From NCBI GenBank assembly GCA_046160725.1, contig JBJXHB010000165.1, positions 1 through 14,445 on the forward strand: 14,445 nt of DNA, read 5' to 3'. Positions 1 to 7,684 of the stretch are shown here, in pieces. The notes beneath the pieces are model-generated. The model saw only the letters and a program-made list of their open reading frames with translations. It was not told the origin of the DNA and made no database searches. The DNA comes from JBJXHB01 sp046160725 (lineage in GTDB: Bacteria; Pseudomonadota; Gammaproteobacteria; Burkholderiales; Burkholderiaceae_C). Each line of letters opens with the position of its first letter. Positions within the stretch are counted from its first letter, which is position 1. The translations under genes were made by a program, and so were the position numbers.

Positions 1-1208
1 CCACGCCCCGCGCCGCGCCCAAGGCCGATACCCGCAGCCCGGCGGCCGAGAGCGCGACCCTGCGTGTGTCGGTGGAAAAGGTCGACCAGCTCATCAACCT
101 GGTCGGCGAGCTGGTCATCACCCAGGCCATGCTGGCGCAGACCAGCAAGGGCCTGGACAGCAGCCTGTTCCAGAGCATGGTCAGCGGCCTGACGGACCTG
201 GAGCGCAACACCCGGGATCTGCAGGAGGCGGTGATGTCGATCCGCATGATCCCGATGTCCATGGTGTTCAACCGCTTCCCGCGCATGCTGCGCGACCTGG
301 CCGGCAAGCTGGGCAAGAAGCTGGAGCTGGTCACGCAGGGCGAAGCCACCGAGCTGGACAAGGGCATGGTTGAGAAGATCACCGACCCGCTGACGCACCT
401 GGTGCGCAACAGCGTCGACCACGGCATCGAGCTGCCGGCCGACCGTCTGGCCAAGGGCAAGCCGGAGCACGGCACGATCACGTTGGTGGCCAGCCACCAG
501 GGCGGCTCGATCCTGATCGAGGTGCGCGACGACGGGCGCGGGCTGAACCGCCGCAAGCTGCTGTCCAAGGCCCGCGAGCGCGGCCTGGACGCGCCGGACA
601 CGCTGAGCGACGCCGAGGTCTGGGGCCTGATCTTCGCGCCCGGCTTCTCCACGGCAGACGAGGTGACGGACGTGTCCGGCCGCGGCGTCGGCATGGATGT
701 GGTCAAGCGCAACATCACGTCGCTGGGCGGCACGGTGGAGATCGACTCCGCCGAGGGCTACGGCATGAGCGTCAAGGTCCGCCTGCCGCTGACCATGGCC
801 ATCATGGACGGCATGAGCATCGGCGTCGGCGAAGAGGGCTACATCCTGCCGCTGTCGTCGGTGGTGGAGTCGTTCCAGGTCAAGCCCGGGATGATCAAGA
901 CCATCGGCGCCACGGGCCGCGTGGTCGAGGTGCGCGACGAGTACATGCCGGTGGTCGAGCTGGAGAGGCTGTTCGACATACCGCGCGCCAGCGACGAGCC
1001 GGCGGCCATCATGGTCGTGATCGAGGCCGAGGGCCAGCGCGTGGCGCTGCTGGTCGACGAGCTGCTGGGCCAGCAGCAGGTGGTGGTCAAGAACCTGGAG
1101 GCCAACTACCGCAAGGTCGACGGCGTCTCGGGCGCCACCATCCTGGGCGATGGCCGCGTCGCGCTGATCCTGGACGTGGGCGCGCTGGTGCGGCGCTCGC
1201 GGCACTGA
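1..1208 (+). CDS. cheA: Chemotaxis histidine kinase CheA, 3' part
   Basis: CheA is the cytoplasmic histidine kinase that receptors control through CheW; it phosphorylates CheY and CheB. The gene enters from outside the window: the frame is open from base 3 and the visible part encodes 401 residues. In order there are a short Ala/Pro linker, the P3 dimerisation helices beginning near base 60 (LRVSVEKVDQLINLVGELV), the P4 ATPase domain with N box LVRNSVDHGIE (about base 399), DDGRGL (about base 528) and GRGVGMDVV (about base 678), and the P5 CheW-like domain from about base 800 to the end. The P1 domain with the phosphorylated histidine and P2 lie upstream and are not seen. The GTG at 66 is inside P3, so it is not a start. 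Family assignment is very secure. A 101-nt gap separates it from the receptor remnant, with the same direction and probably the same operon. Confidence 0.96.
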   Translation, partial: TPRAAPKADTRSPAAESATLRVSVEKVDQLINLVGELVITQAMLAQTSKGLDSSLFQSMVSGLTDLERNTRDLQEAVMSIRMIPMSMVFNRFPRMLRDLAGKLGKKLELVTQGEATELDKGMVEKITDPLTHLVRNSVDHGIELPADRLAKGKPEHGTITLVASHQGGSILIEVRDDGRGLNRRKLLSKARERGLDAPDTLSDAEVWGLIFAPGFSTADEVTDVSGRGVGMDVVKRNITSLGGTVEIDSAEGYGMSVKVRLPLTMAIMDGMSIGVGEEGYILPLSSVVESFQVKPGMIKTIGATGRVVEVRDEYMPVVELERLFDIPRASDEPAAIMVVIEAEGQRVALLVDELLGQQQVVVKNLEANYRKVDGVSGATILGDGRVALILDVGALVRRSRH

Positions 1209-1309
1209 TCCTGCAGTCCCCGGGGTTGTCGTGGCAGCGCGCCCGTACCGCCCGGTCCATCTGAAACCAGCACCCAGGCCGTATCGGGTCGACGACGAGG
1301 TAAGACGTC

Positions 1310-1909
1310 ATGAACGGTCTAGTGCAGTTGCTGCGGCGGATGTCGGTGCGCACCCGCATGTTCGGCGCGATCGAGATGGTGCTGTCGTTGCTGGCGATGG
1401 TGGGGGCCACCGGCGTGGTCGGCGGGCGGCATGTCAGTCACCTGAACGACCTCTTCATGGTGCATTCCATCAAGGAGCTGCACAACGTGGGCACGATCCG
1501 TGCGGCCATGGCCGCCGTGCTGCGCCATGAAAAGGACATGGTGATCCAGTACGAGGACGGTGTTGCCGTGCTGCGGCACCGGGAAGCCTGGGCCGGGCAG
1601 CTCAAGCAGGCCAAGGCGCAGCTGGCCCAGCTGCTGGAAGGCGAGGAGGACGAGGACAACGCGGCTGCCCGAGAGGCCGTCAAGCGCCTGGACGCCCATG
1701 CCGCGCAGACCGAGCGCGTGCTGCAGCAGTTCCTGAACGGCGCCTACGACAACGCCCGCACGGCCGACAAGATGCTGGGCAAGGCCAAGGAGGTCTTCGC
1801 CCAGGCCGCGCTGAACGCGGCGGTGGAGGCGGCGCGGGCGGGCGAGCAGGGCCGGGGCTTCGCGGTGGTGGCGTCGGAGGTGCGGTTCCGGCTCGATGCG
1901 CATGCCTGA
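1310..1909 (+). pseudogene. Truncated methyl-accepting chemotaxis protein (sensor half plus tip fragment)
   Basis: The frame of 199 codons starts well (GAGGTAAG at 1297-1304 before the ATG). It begins like a 4-helix-bundle chemoreceptor: basic N terminus, TM1 at about residues 17-39, then a helical periplasmic stretch rich in Ala, Gln and Glu to about residue 166. It then jumps straight into the receptor tip sequence ALNAAVEAARAGEQGRGF, followed by AVVASEVR, and ends seven residues later in unrelated sequence. TM2, the HAMP domain, both methylation helices and the second half of the signalling hairpin are absent. A normal receptor is about 520-580 residues. The tip fragment is almost identical at DNA level to the MCP1 gene downstream, which points to a deletion or recombination event. 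A membrane-anchored stub could still be made, but signalling to CheA is not expected. Confidence 0.8.
1808..1886 (+). repeat. 79-nt direct repeat, copy A (receptor tip)
   Basis: Matches bases 3706-3784 at 78 of 79 positions; the only difference is C1861 versus T3759, a silent change in a Phe codon. The match starts and stops abruptly at both ends. MCP2 encodes the same peptide around 6040-6125 with clearly more nucleotide differences, so protein conservation alone does not explain the identity. Confidence 0.9.
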
Positions 1910-1997
1910 GCGGCGGCCGTTGCGGATCTGCCGGTCGACCGGCGCTCTATTCGGCCCATCGCCCAGCCGGCTGCCGACACATCCTCGCAGGCACGGC

Positions 1998-2011
1998 TCA
2001 ACCCCGGTTGA
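1998..2011. other. Small inverted repeat upstream of the Cache gene
   Basis: TCAACC, two bases, then GGTTGA: a 6-bp inverted repeat 67 nt before the Cache-protein ATG. It could be an operator half-site pair or chance. The loop is too short for a stable hairpin, so a protein-binding site is the more sensible reading if it is real. Confidence 0.2.
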
Positions 2012-2077
2012 AGTCGGCCGAAAACCAACCCAGCCGGCCCGTCGGGCTGCTGCAAACCCTGCTGAAAGGACCGCACC

Positions 2078-2536
2078 ATGACACACCTGCTCAAGATCGC
2101 CTCCATCGCCGCCGCACTGGTGCTGGCCGGCGCCGCCGTTGCCAAGGAAGGCAACGCCACCAAGGAGGAGGCGACCGCCATGGTCAAGAAGGGCGTCGGC
2201 TTCGCGAAGGCCAATGGCCGCGACAAGGCCTATGCCGAGATCACCAACAAGGCCGGCCCGTTCATCGACCGCGACCTGTACCTGGTGGTCTACGGCCTGG
2301 ACGGCACGGTGCGCGCCCACGGCGCCAACGAGAAGATGGTCGGCAAGAACCTGATCGACCTGAAGGACGTGGACGGCAAGGCCTTCGTCAAGGAGCGCGT
2401 CGACCTGGCCCAGAGCAAGGGCACGTTCTGGCAGGACTACAAGTTCACCAACCCGGTGACCAAGAAGATCGAGCCCAAGCAGATGTACTGCGAGAAGCTC
2501 GAGGACAGCGTGGTCTGCGGCGGCATCTACAAGTAA
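2078..2536 (+). CDS. Secreted single-Cache-domain protein
   Basis: A 152-residue periplasmic protein. Residues 1-22 form a signal peptide ending AVA, with cleavage likely before KEGN. The rest is one small Cache (sCache_2-like) domain: a long helix (about 28-62), then the typical strand-turn DLYLVVYGLDGTVRAHG (67-82), GKNLIDLKD (89-97), and a closing segment YKFTNPVTKKIEPKQMYCEK to VVCGGIY. Cys138 and Cys147 could pair in the periplasm. There is no membrane anchor and no kinase or signalling domain. Cache domains usually bind small organic ligands as the outer part of receptors and kinases; stand-alone versions are common in proteobacteria but poorly understood. The start is supported by AAAGGA at 2065-2070. 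It lies between two receptor genes on the same strand, so a ligand-presenting role for the receptors is an attractive inference, not shown. Confidence 0.85.
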   Translation: MTHLLKIASIAAALVLAGAAVAKEGNATKEEATAMVKKGVGFAKANGRDKAYAEITNKAGPFIDRDLYLVVYGLDGTVRAHGANEKMVGKNLIDLKDVDGKAFVKERVDLAQSKGTFWQDYKFTNPVTKKIEPKQMYCEKLEDSVVCGGIYK

Positions 2537-2554
2537 ACAGGGCCGCCCCGGGGC

Positions 2555-2572
2555 GCCGGCGGTGCCGCCGGC
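2555..2572. other. GC-rich hairpin between Cache gene and MCP1
   Basis: GCCGGCGG, TG, CCGCCGGC: an 8-bp inverted repeat (6 bp with a realistic loop) 19 nt after the Cache-gene stop and 30 nt before the MCP1 start. There is no T-run, so it is weak as a terminator; it may protect the upstream mRNA or reduce read-through into MCP1. Confidence 0.35.
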
Positions 2573-2601
2573 CGGCCACGGCTCGTCAAGGGAGAACTCT
2601 C

Positions 2602-4290
2602 ATGCGATTGCGCGCCAAGCTGCTGCTGGCACCATCGATCACCGGCGTCATGCTGCTGGCCGCGGTCGGCGGCGGTGTCTCGTTGATCACGCATCTCGAG
2701 GCGCAGTATCTCGAGATACAGACCCGGGCGCAGAGCCAGACCGATGCCTTGGGCCGCGCGCAGCTGGCGCTGTCCGAGCAGCATGCGACGCTGTACCGGA
2801 CCGTGACCATCATCGCCTCGCTCGACGACAAGGCCGTCAAGGCCCGGCGTGACCAGCAGGCCCAGGCCATGGCCACTGTTGTCGAGGAGGTCGTGCGCAC
2901 GGCCGGCGCCGCCGATGGCGCGGCCGCCGCCGCGGCCCGGGTGCGCGACGCGCTGCCGCGCTACCGAAAGGCGGCCGAGGCGGCCCTGGACATGGCCACG
3001 ATCGACCCCAACACCGGCATCGCAGCCCTGCAGACCGCGGACGGCGAGTTCAAGAACCTGATGACGCTGGTCGGCCATACCGCCACGGCGGTGCGGGCGC
3101 AGTCCACGGCGACCTGGCAGGCCCTGGACAGCCGGACCAACCGCCAGGCGGCGGCGCTCGGCATCGTCGGCCTGCTGGGCGCCATCGGTGCTGCGCTGTT
3201 TGCCTGGGTGACCCAGCGGCGCGTGGTGCAGGACGTGCAGGCCTGCGTGGATGCCGCCGGGCAGGTCGCCGCCGGGCGCCTGGACATCGCGCCGCAGGGC
3301 CATCGCCGCGACGAGATCGGCGAGCTGAAGACGGCGCTGGGTGCCATGGTGCACAAGCTGCGCGGCATCGTCGGCCAGGTGCGCGGCAGCGCGGAGTCGA
3401 TCTCGGTGGCGTCGGCGGAGGTGGCGTCGGGCAACACGGACCTGAGCCAGCGCACGGAGAGCGCGGCGAGCAACCTGCAGCAGACGGCGGCGTCGGTGGA
3501 GCAGCTGTCGGGGACGGTGCGGGCGAGCGCGGACTCGGCGGCACAGGCGAACCAGCTGGCGCTGTCGGCGCAGTCCTCGGCGAGCAAGGGCGGCGCGGTG
3601 ATGCAGCAGGTGGTGGTGAACATGGACGACATTGCGGCGAGCAGCCGCAAGATCGCCGACATCATCGGTGTGATCGACTCGATCGCGTTCCAGACCAACA
3701 TCCTGGCGCTGAACGCGGCGGTGGAGGCGGCGCGGGCGGGCGAGCAGGGCCGGGGCTTTGCGGTGGTGGCGTCGGAGGTGCGGTCGCTGGCGCAGCGCAG
3801 CGCGGACGCGGCCAAGGAGATCAAGACGCTGATCGGCGAGAGCGTGGACAAGGTGGCGGCGGGCACGCAGCTGGTGCAGGACGCGGGCGCGACGATGGCC
3901 GACATCGTGGGCGGGGTGCAGCGTGTGGCGGACATCATCGGCGAGATCACGGCGGCGGCGCAGGAGCAGTCGGCGGGGATCGGGCAGGTGAACACGTCGG
4001 TGGCGCAGCTGGACCAGATGACGCAGCAGAACGCGGCGCTGGTGGAGCAGAGCGCGGCCGCCGCCGAGAGCCTGCGCGAGCAGGCGCGCAACCTGAACAG
4101 CCTGGTCGCGACCTTCAACCTGGGCAATGAGCCGGCGGCGGCCACGCCGCAGGCCGTGGCGCAGGCCCTGGTCCAGCGCGCCGCGCAACCGGTCGCGCCA
4201 GCGCGCCACACCCCGGCGGCCGCCGCTCCGGCACCGACCCATGCGCCGGCGCCGGCAGCGGCCGGCAAGGACGACGACTGGGAAACCGTC
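2602..4290 (+). CDS. Methyl-accepting chemotaxis protein MCP1 (expected stop missing)
   Basis: A transmembrane chemoreceptor. The ATG has AAGGGAGA at 2588-2595. TM1 is about residues 8-30, a helical 4HB-type periplasmic domain about 31-183, TM2 about 184-203, HAMP about 204-256, and the signalling domain about 257-505, with the tip IDSIAFQTNILALNAAVEAA at 358-377. An Ala/Pro-rich linker (about 510-557) leads to DDDWETV at 557-563. In relatives the gene ends here with a CheR/CheB-docking pentapeptide of the NWETF type and a stop; here the next codons are GTC GGA, where TTC TGA would restore both the Phe and the stop. The open frame instead continues to 6156, out of frame through cheW. The end given is the expected functional end. 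The sequence allows stop loss, an indel (frame 0 has a TGA at 4332-4334, just before cheW) or a real extended tail. The signalling half uses GCG/TCG/ACG codons much more than the flanks. Confidence 0.85.
3706..3784 (+). repeat. 79-nt direct repeat, copy B (receptor tip in MCP1)
   Basis: Partner of bases 1808-1886, identical at 78 of 79 positions. It lies in the hairpin tip of MCP1, the part of receptors that touches CheW and CheA. It is the likely donor-type sequence for the fragment in the receptor remnant, although another paralogue elsewhere in the genome could equally be the source. Confidence 0.9.
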
Positions 4291-4339
4291 GGAGCCCGGG
4301 CCTGGCCCGACCGCCCCTCGAACCAAGGCATTGAACACC

Positions 4340-4870
4340 ATGGACCTGATTCGCGAAGGCCACCACATCGCCGCGCAGGACGCCGCGCGGCGCGGTGCCG
4401 TTGCCGCCAGTGGCGAGTACCTGACCTTCCGCCTCGGCGACGAGGAATACGGCATCGACATCCTGCGCGTGCAGGAGATCCGCTCCTACGAGACGCCGAC
4501 CCGCATCGCCAATGCGCCGGCCTTCCTCAAGGGCGTGGTCAACCTGCGCGGCACCATCGTGCCGATCATCGACCTGCGGGTGAAGCTCGCGTGCGACAGC
4601 AGCGACTACAACGCCTTCACCGTCGTCATCGTGCTGAACGTGCGCAACCGCGTGGTCGGTGCGGTGGTGGACTCGGTGTCGGACGTGCTGGAGCTGACGC
4701 GCGAGCAGATCAAGCCGGCGCCGGAGTTCAACAGCGCCATCGAGGGCCGCTACATCACCGGCATCGGCGCCGTGAAGGCCGGCGACGCCGAGCGCATGCT
4801 GATCCTGATGGACATCGAGGCACTGATGAGTGGCGCCGACATGGGCCTGATGGACGGCGCCGCCGGCTGA
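4340..4870 (+). CDS. cheW: Chemotaxis coupling protein CheW
   Basis: A 176-residue cytoplasmic adaptor that joins receptor tips to the P5 domain of CheA. After a 25-residue N-terminal extension, the CheW fold starts at GEYLTFRLGDEEYGIDI (25-41), followed by VQEIRSYETPTRIANAP (44-60), the hallmark NLRGTIVPIIDLR (68-80), VGAVVDSVSDVLEL (106-119) and the closing GIGAVKAGDAERMLILMDIE (141-160). The ATG at 4340 is chosen because the fold begins shortly after it; the frame is open further upstream only because it overlaps the MCP1 tail. AAGG at 4325-4328 is a modest ribosome site. The gene is intact, and lies between two receptors with 60 nt to MCP2, consistent with one operon. The upstream MCP1 frame without a stop runs across this whole gene. 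Confidence 0.95.
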   Translation: MDLIREGHHIAAQDAARRGAVAASGEYLTFRLGDEEYGIDILRVQEIRSYETPTRIANAPAFLKGVVNLRGTIVPIIDLRVKLACDSSDYNAFTVVIVLNVRNRVVGAVVDSVSDVLELTREQIKPAPEFNSAIEGRYITGIGAVKAGDAERMLILMDIEALMSGADMGLMDGAAG

Positions 4871-4930
4871 CGGCCGGCGCGACCCCATCATCCTGCGGCG
4901 ATCCGCACCCGGACCTGGACCGACCTCCCC

Positions 4931-6673
4931 ATGACGTTCTCCCTGCGCATCACGACCCGGCTCTGGATGCCGGCCTGTGCCACGGCCATCACGGTGCTGC
5001 TGCTGGGCATCGGCGTGCTGAGCGCCTCCAACGAGCTGGGCGGCCGCTTCAAGAAGGAGGCCGACCTCCAGGAGGTGCGGCTGGTGATGTCGCTGCAGGC
5101 CCAGGGGCAGGCCCAGGCGCTGGCCGCGCAGCGCCAGGCGATGCTGGAGGACACCACGGGTGGGCTGGCCTCCCTGGGGCAGCGCGACGTCGAGGAGGTG
5201 CGCCGGCAACTGCTGGATCTTCAGCGCCGCCAGGCGGACGCGGCCACGACCGACGAGGAGCGCGGCGCGCTGGCCCGGCAGGCGGCCACGCAGCAGTCCT
5301 GGGACACGGCCTTCGCGGCGGCGGTCCAGGGCGTCAAGGGCGACGAGGAGTCGCGCCAGCGCCTGAACAAGGCGGCCCGGCTGGCGCAGGACCACCATCT
5401 GCGTGCGCGCACCGACCATGCCGCGCTGAGCCTGCGCCACGGCGCCGCGCAGCGCGATACGGTGCTGGCCACGCGGCGGCAGGTGGCCGTGGCGGCCCTG
5501 GCCGTGATGTCGATGTTCACCATCGGCCTGGCCCTGGGCACGGCGGCCATGGTCCGCTCGGTAGTGCGGCCGCTGCGCGAGCTGGCCGACGTGGCCGAGC
5601 GCATCGGCGCCGGCGACCTGGCCAGCCCGATACCGCAGGACCGGCACGACGAGTTCGGCGACGTGCTGGCCGCCCTGCAGCGCATGCGCGAGTCGTTGCG
5701 GACGATCGTCAGCCAGGTCAGCGACGCGGCGCAGTCGATCCAGAACGCCAGCGCCGAGGTCACGGCCGGCAGCGTGGATCTGTCGCACCGCACCATCCAG
5801 GCCTCGACCAGCCTGCAGGAGACCAGCACGTCGATGGCCCGCCTGACCGAGGCCGTCGGCGCCAGCGCGGACAGTGCGTCCCAGGCCACCGAGCTGGCCG
5901 GCGGCGCCGCCGTGGTGGCATCGCGCGGCGGCGAGGTGGTGGACCAGGTGGTGACCACCATGCGCGAGATCAATGCGTCGTCGCACCGCATCGCCGACAT
6001 CGTCGGCGTGATCGACTCGATCGCCTTCCAGACCAACATCCTGGCACTGAACGCGGCGGTGGAGGCGGCCCGCGCCGGCGAGCAGGGCCGCGGCTTTGCC
6101 GTGGTGGCGGGCGAGGTGCGGTCGCTGGCCCAGCGCTCGGCCCATGCCGCGCGTGAAATCAAGGGCCTGATCCAGGCCAACGTCGGGCGGGTCGACGCCG
6201 GCTCGCGCCTGGTGGCCGAGGCCGGCACCACCATGGGCGACATCGTCAGCAGCGTGCAGCGGGTGAGCGACACCATCGGCGCCGTCGCGGCGGCCGCGCA
6301 CGAGCAGAACAGCGGCATCGGGCGCATCAATGACTCGGTCAACCAGCTCGACCAGATGACGGTGCAGAACGCGACCCTGGTGGAGGAGTCCGCCGCCGCC
6401 GCGGAGAGCCTGAAGCAGCAGTCGCAGATCCTGACCCAGCTCATGGGCCGCTTCACGCTCGGGCGGTCGGAACCGCAGGACAACGCCGTACGGCGCAATG
6501 ACTTTGCCAGCCCACCGCCGCGCGACCCGGCCGAGGTGGCGCCGCTGCCCGCCCCCCAGGCCGTGGCGGCCGCGGCGCTGTCCAGCGCGGCAGCCGCGCC
6601 CGCTGTGCCGGCGACGGTCAAACCGGCCGCGGCGCCGGCGGCCAGCGGCAGTGGCGTGGAGATCTGGGACTGA
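4931..6673 (+). CDS. Methyl-accepting chemotaxis protein MCP2
   Basis: A 580-residue transmembrane chemoreceptor. TM1 is about residues 12-32, a helical, Gln/Arg-rich periplasmic domain about 33-183, TM2 about 184-208, HAMP about 205-257 (VVRPLRELADVAERIGAGDL), and the signalling domain about 258-505 with the tip IDSIAFQTNILALNAAVEAA at 361-380. An Ala/Pro-rich tail follows and ends GSGVEIWD. There is no NWETF-type docking peptide, so methylation enzymes would have to be recruited through neighbouring receptors or not at all. The ATG is the first in frame after cheW; no good ribosome site is seen in front of it, so coupling to cheW translation is possible. Compared with MCP1 the sensor domain is different, while the tip is nearly the same protein. 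The ligand cannot be read from the sequence. Confidence 0.94.
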   Translation: MTFSLRITTRLWMPACATAITVLLLGIGVLSASNELGGRFKKEADLQEVRLVMSLQAQGQAQALAAQRQAMLEDTTGGLASLGQRDVEEVRRQLLDLQRRQADAATTDEERGALARQAATQQSWDTAFAAAVQGVKGDEESRQRLNKAARLAQDHHLRARTDHAALSLRHGAAQRDTVLATRRQVAVAALAVMSMFTIGLALGTAAMVRSVVRPLRELADVAERIGAGDLASPIPQDRHDEFGDVLAALQRMRESLRTIVSQVSDAAQSIQNASAEVTAGSVDLSHRTIQASTSLQETSTSMARLTEAVGASADSASQATELAGGAAVVASRGGEVVDQVVTTMREINASSHRIADIVGVIDSIAFQTNILALNAAVEAARAGEQGRGFAVVAGEVRSLAQRSAHAAREIKGLIQANVGRVDAGSRLVAEAGTTMGDIVSSVQRVSDTIGAVAAAAHEQNSGIGRINDSVNQLDQMTVQNATLVEESAAAAESLKQQSQILTQLMGRFTLGRSEPQDNAVRRNDFASPPPRDPAEVAPLPAPQAVAAAALSSAAAAPAVPATVKPAAAPAASGSGVEIWD

Positions 6674-6680
6674 GGCGTCC

Positions 6681-6718
6681 GGCCGCCGGCCCGGGGCTCA
6701 TGCGCCGGGCGGCTGGCC
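6681..6718. terminator. Possible bidirectional terminator hairpin
   Basis: Left arm 6681-6694 (GGCCGCCGGCCCGG) pairs with right arm 6705-6718 (CCGGGCGGCTGGCC) over 13 bp with two single-base bulges and a 10-nt loop. It starts 8 nt after the MCP2 stop and runs into the last codons of the converging channel gene. No T-run follows on either side, so termination is inferred from position and stem strength only. Confidence 0.4.
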
Positions 6719-7579
6719 CTGGTCGTCGGGCAGCGGGGCGCCGCAGTCCCGACAGAAGCGCGACGCCGCCAGGTGGCCCTCGCTCTGGCAGGCCTGGCAG
6801 GTCCGCGTGGGCGCTGCCGGCGCCGGCTCACGACCACGCTGGGCCGCGAACTCCGCGCTGACGATGCCGGTGGGCACGGCCAGCGTGCCCCAGCCCAGCA
6901 GCATCATCAGGCTGGCAATCAGCCGGCCCAGGTCGGTCTTGGGCGTGATGTCGCCGAAACCCACGGTGGTCAGCGTGGTGATGGCCCAGTACACCGCCAC
7001 CGGCACCGAGGTGAAGCCGTTGGCCGGACCCTCCACGACGTACATCACCGTCCCCAGCACCAGCACCACCACCAGCACGAAGCTCAGGAACACCGCGATC
7101 TTGCGGCGCGTGGCCCACAGCGCCTGTCCCAGCAGCCCGAACTCGGCCACATAGGCGCCGAGCTTGAAGATGCGGAACACCCGCAGCAGCCGCAGCACCC
7201 GCACGTCGATCAGGGCGTGTACCTCGGGGTACAGCATGGCCAGCCAGGTCGGTGCGACGGCCAGCAGGTCGATCACGCCGAGCAGGCTGCGGGCGTAGCG
7301 CCCGGGATGGCGCACACAGGCCAGGCGCAGCAGGTACTCGGCGCTGAAGACCAGCGTGAACAGCCACTCGGCGACCGACAGCGCCGGCCCCCAACGCTGG
7401 TTGACGGCCTGCACGCTGTCCAGCATCACCACCGCCACGCTGGCCAGGATCAGCACGACCAGGGCGATGTCAAAGGTCCGGCCGGCCCGGGTGTCGGCCT
7501 CGAAGATGATGGTGTAGGCACGCAGCCGCCAGCCTTGCAGCGGCTTGCCGTGGTCGGGTTCGGTCGTGGCGTCGGACAT
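6698..7579 (-). CDS. Voltage-gated-type potassium channel with C-terminal zinc ribbon
   Basis: A 293-residue inner-membrane ion channel of the six-helix Kv type (Ion_trans fold). S1 is near residues 36-54, S2 near 68-88 and S3 near 99-115. S4 carries arginines at every third position (RVLRLLRVFRIFK, 127-139), S5 is near 161-182, and the pore loop has the potassium selectivity filter TTVGFGD at 204-210. S6 is near 217-242. After a Pro/Ala linker the tail has CQAC (261-264) and CRDC (276-279), a four-cysteine zinc-ribbon pattern not part of the basic channel. It would conduct K+ with a voltage sensor that looks intact. The gene converges on MCP2 with a 24-nt gap and is divergent from the peptidase gene, so it is probably a single-gene unit unrelated to chemotaxis. 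Confidence 0.9.
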   Translation of the reverse strand: MSDATTEPDHGKPLQGWRLRAYTIIFEADTRAGRTFDIALVVLILASVAVVMLDSVQAVNQRWGPALSVAEWLFTLVFSAEYLLRLACVRHPGRYARSLLGVIDLLAVAPTWLAMLYPEVHALIDVRVLRLLRVFRIFKLGAYVAEFGLLGQALWATRRKIAVFLSFVLVVVLVLGTVMYVVEGPANGFTSVPVAVYWAITTLTTVGFGDITPKTDLGRLIASLMMLLGWGTLAVPTGIVSAEFAAQRGREPAPAAPTRTCQACQSEGHLAASRFCRDCGAPLPDDQGQPPGA

Positions 7580-7684
7580 GGGCGGGTACGCGGCGGACGG
7601 CGGCGGTGGTGGGGGTGGCCTCTATCATCCCCGACCCTGTCGCCGCCTTCGGTGCCGCCCCACAAGTGTGACGCCGTCCCGATC

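Noticed and set aside
2008..6156. One 1382-codon open frame on the + strand
   Set aside because: Only the part 2602-4290 is receptor sequence. The beginning is out of frame with the Cache gene, and the end is Arg/Gly/Pro-rich translation out of frame with cheW and MCP2, typical of GC-rich shadow frames. The lack of a stop after MCP1 is reported separately.
4115..6301. 728-codon minus-strand open frame opposite cheW and MCP2
   Set aside because: Composition is His/Arg/Gly-rich without any domain, and it is antisense to two clear chemotaxis genes.
6773..7684. Long upstream extension of the peptidase reading frame
   Set aside because: It lies antisense to the channel gene, is rich in His and Gln with no domain, and the signal peptide starts at 7685.
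7580..7684. Divergent promoters between the channel and peptidase genes
   Set aside because: A TATCAT at about 7622-7627 resembles a -10 box, but no matching -35 is seen at the right spacing, so nothing firm can be called.
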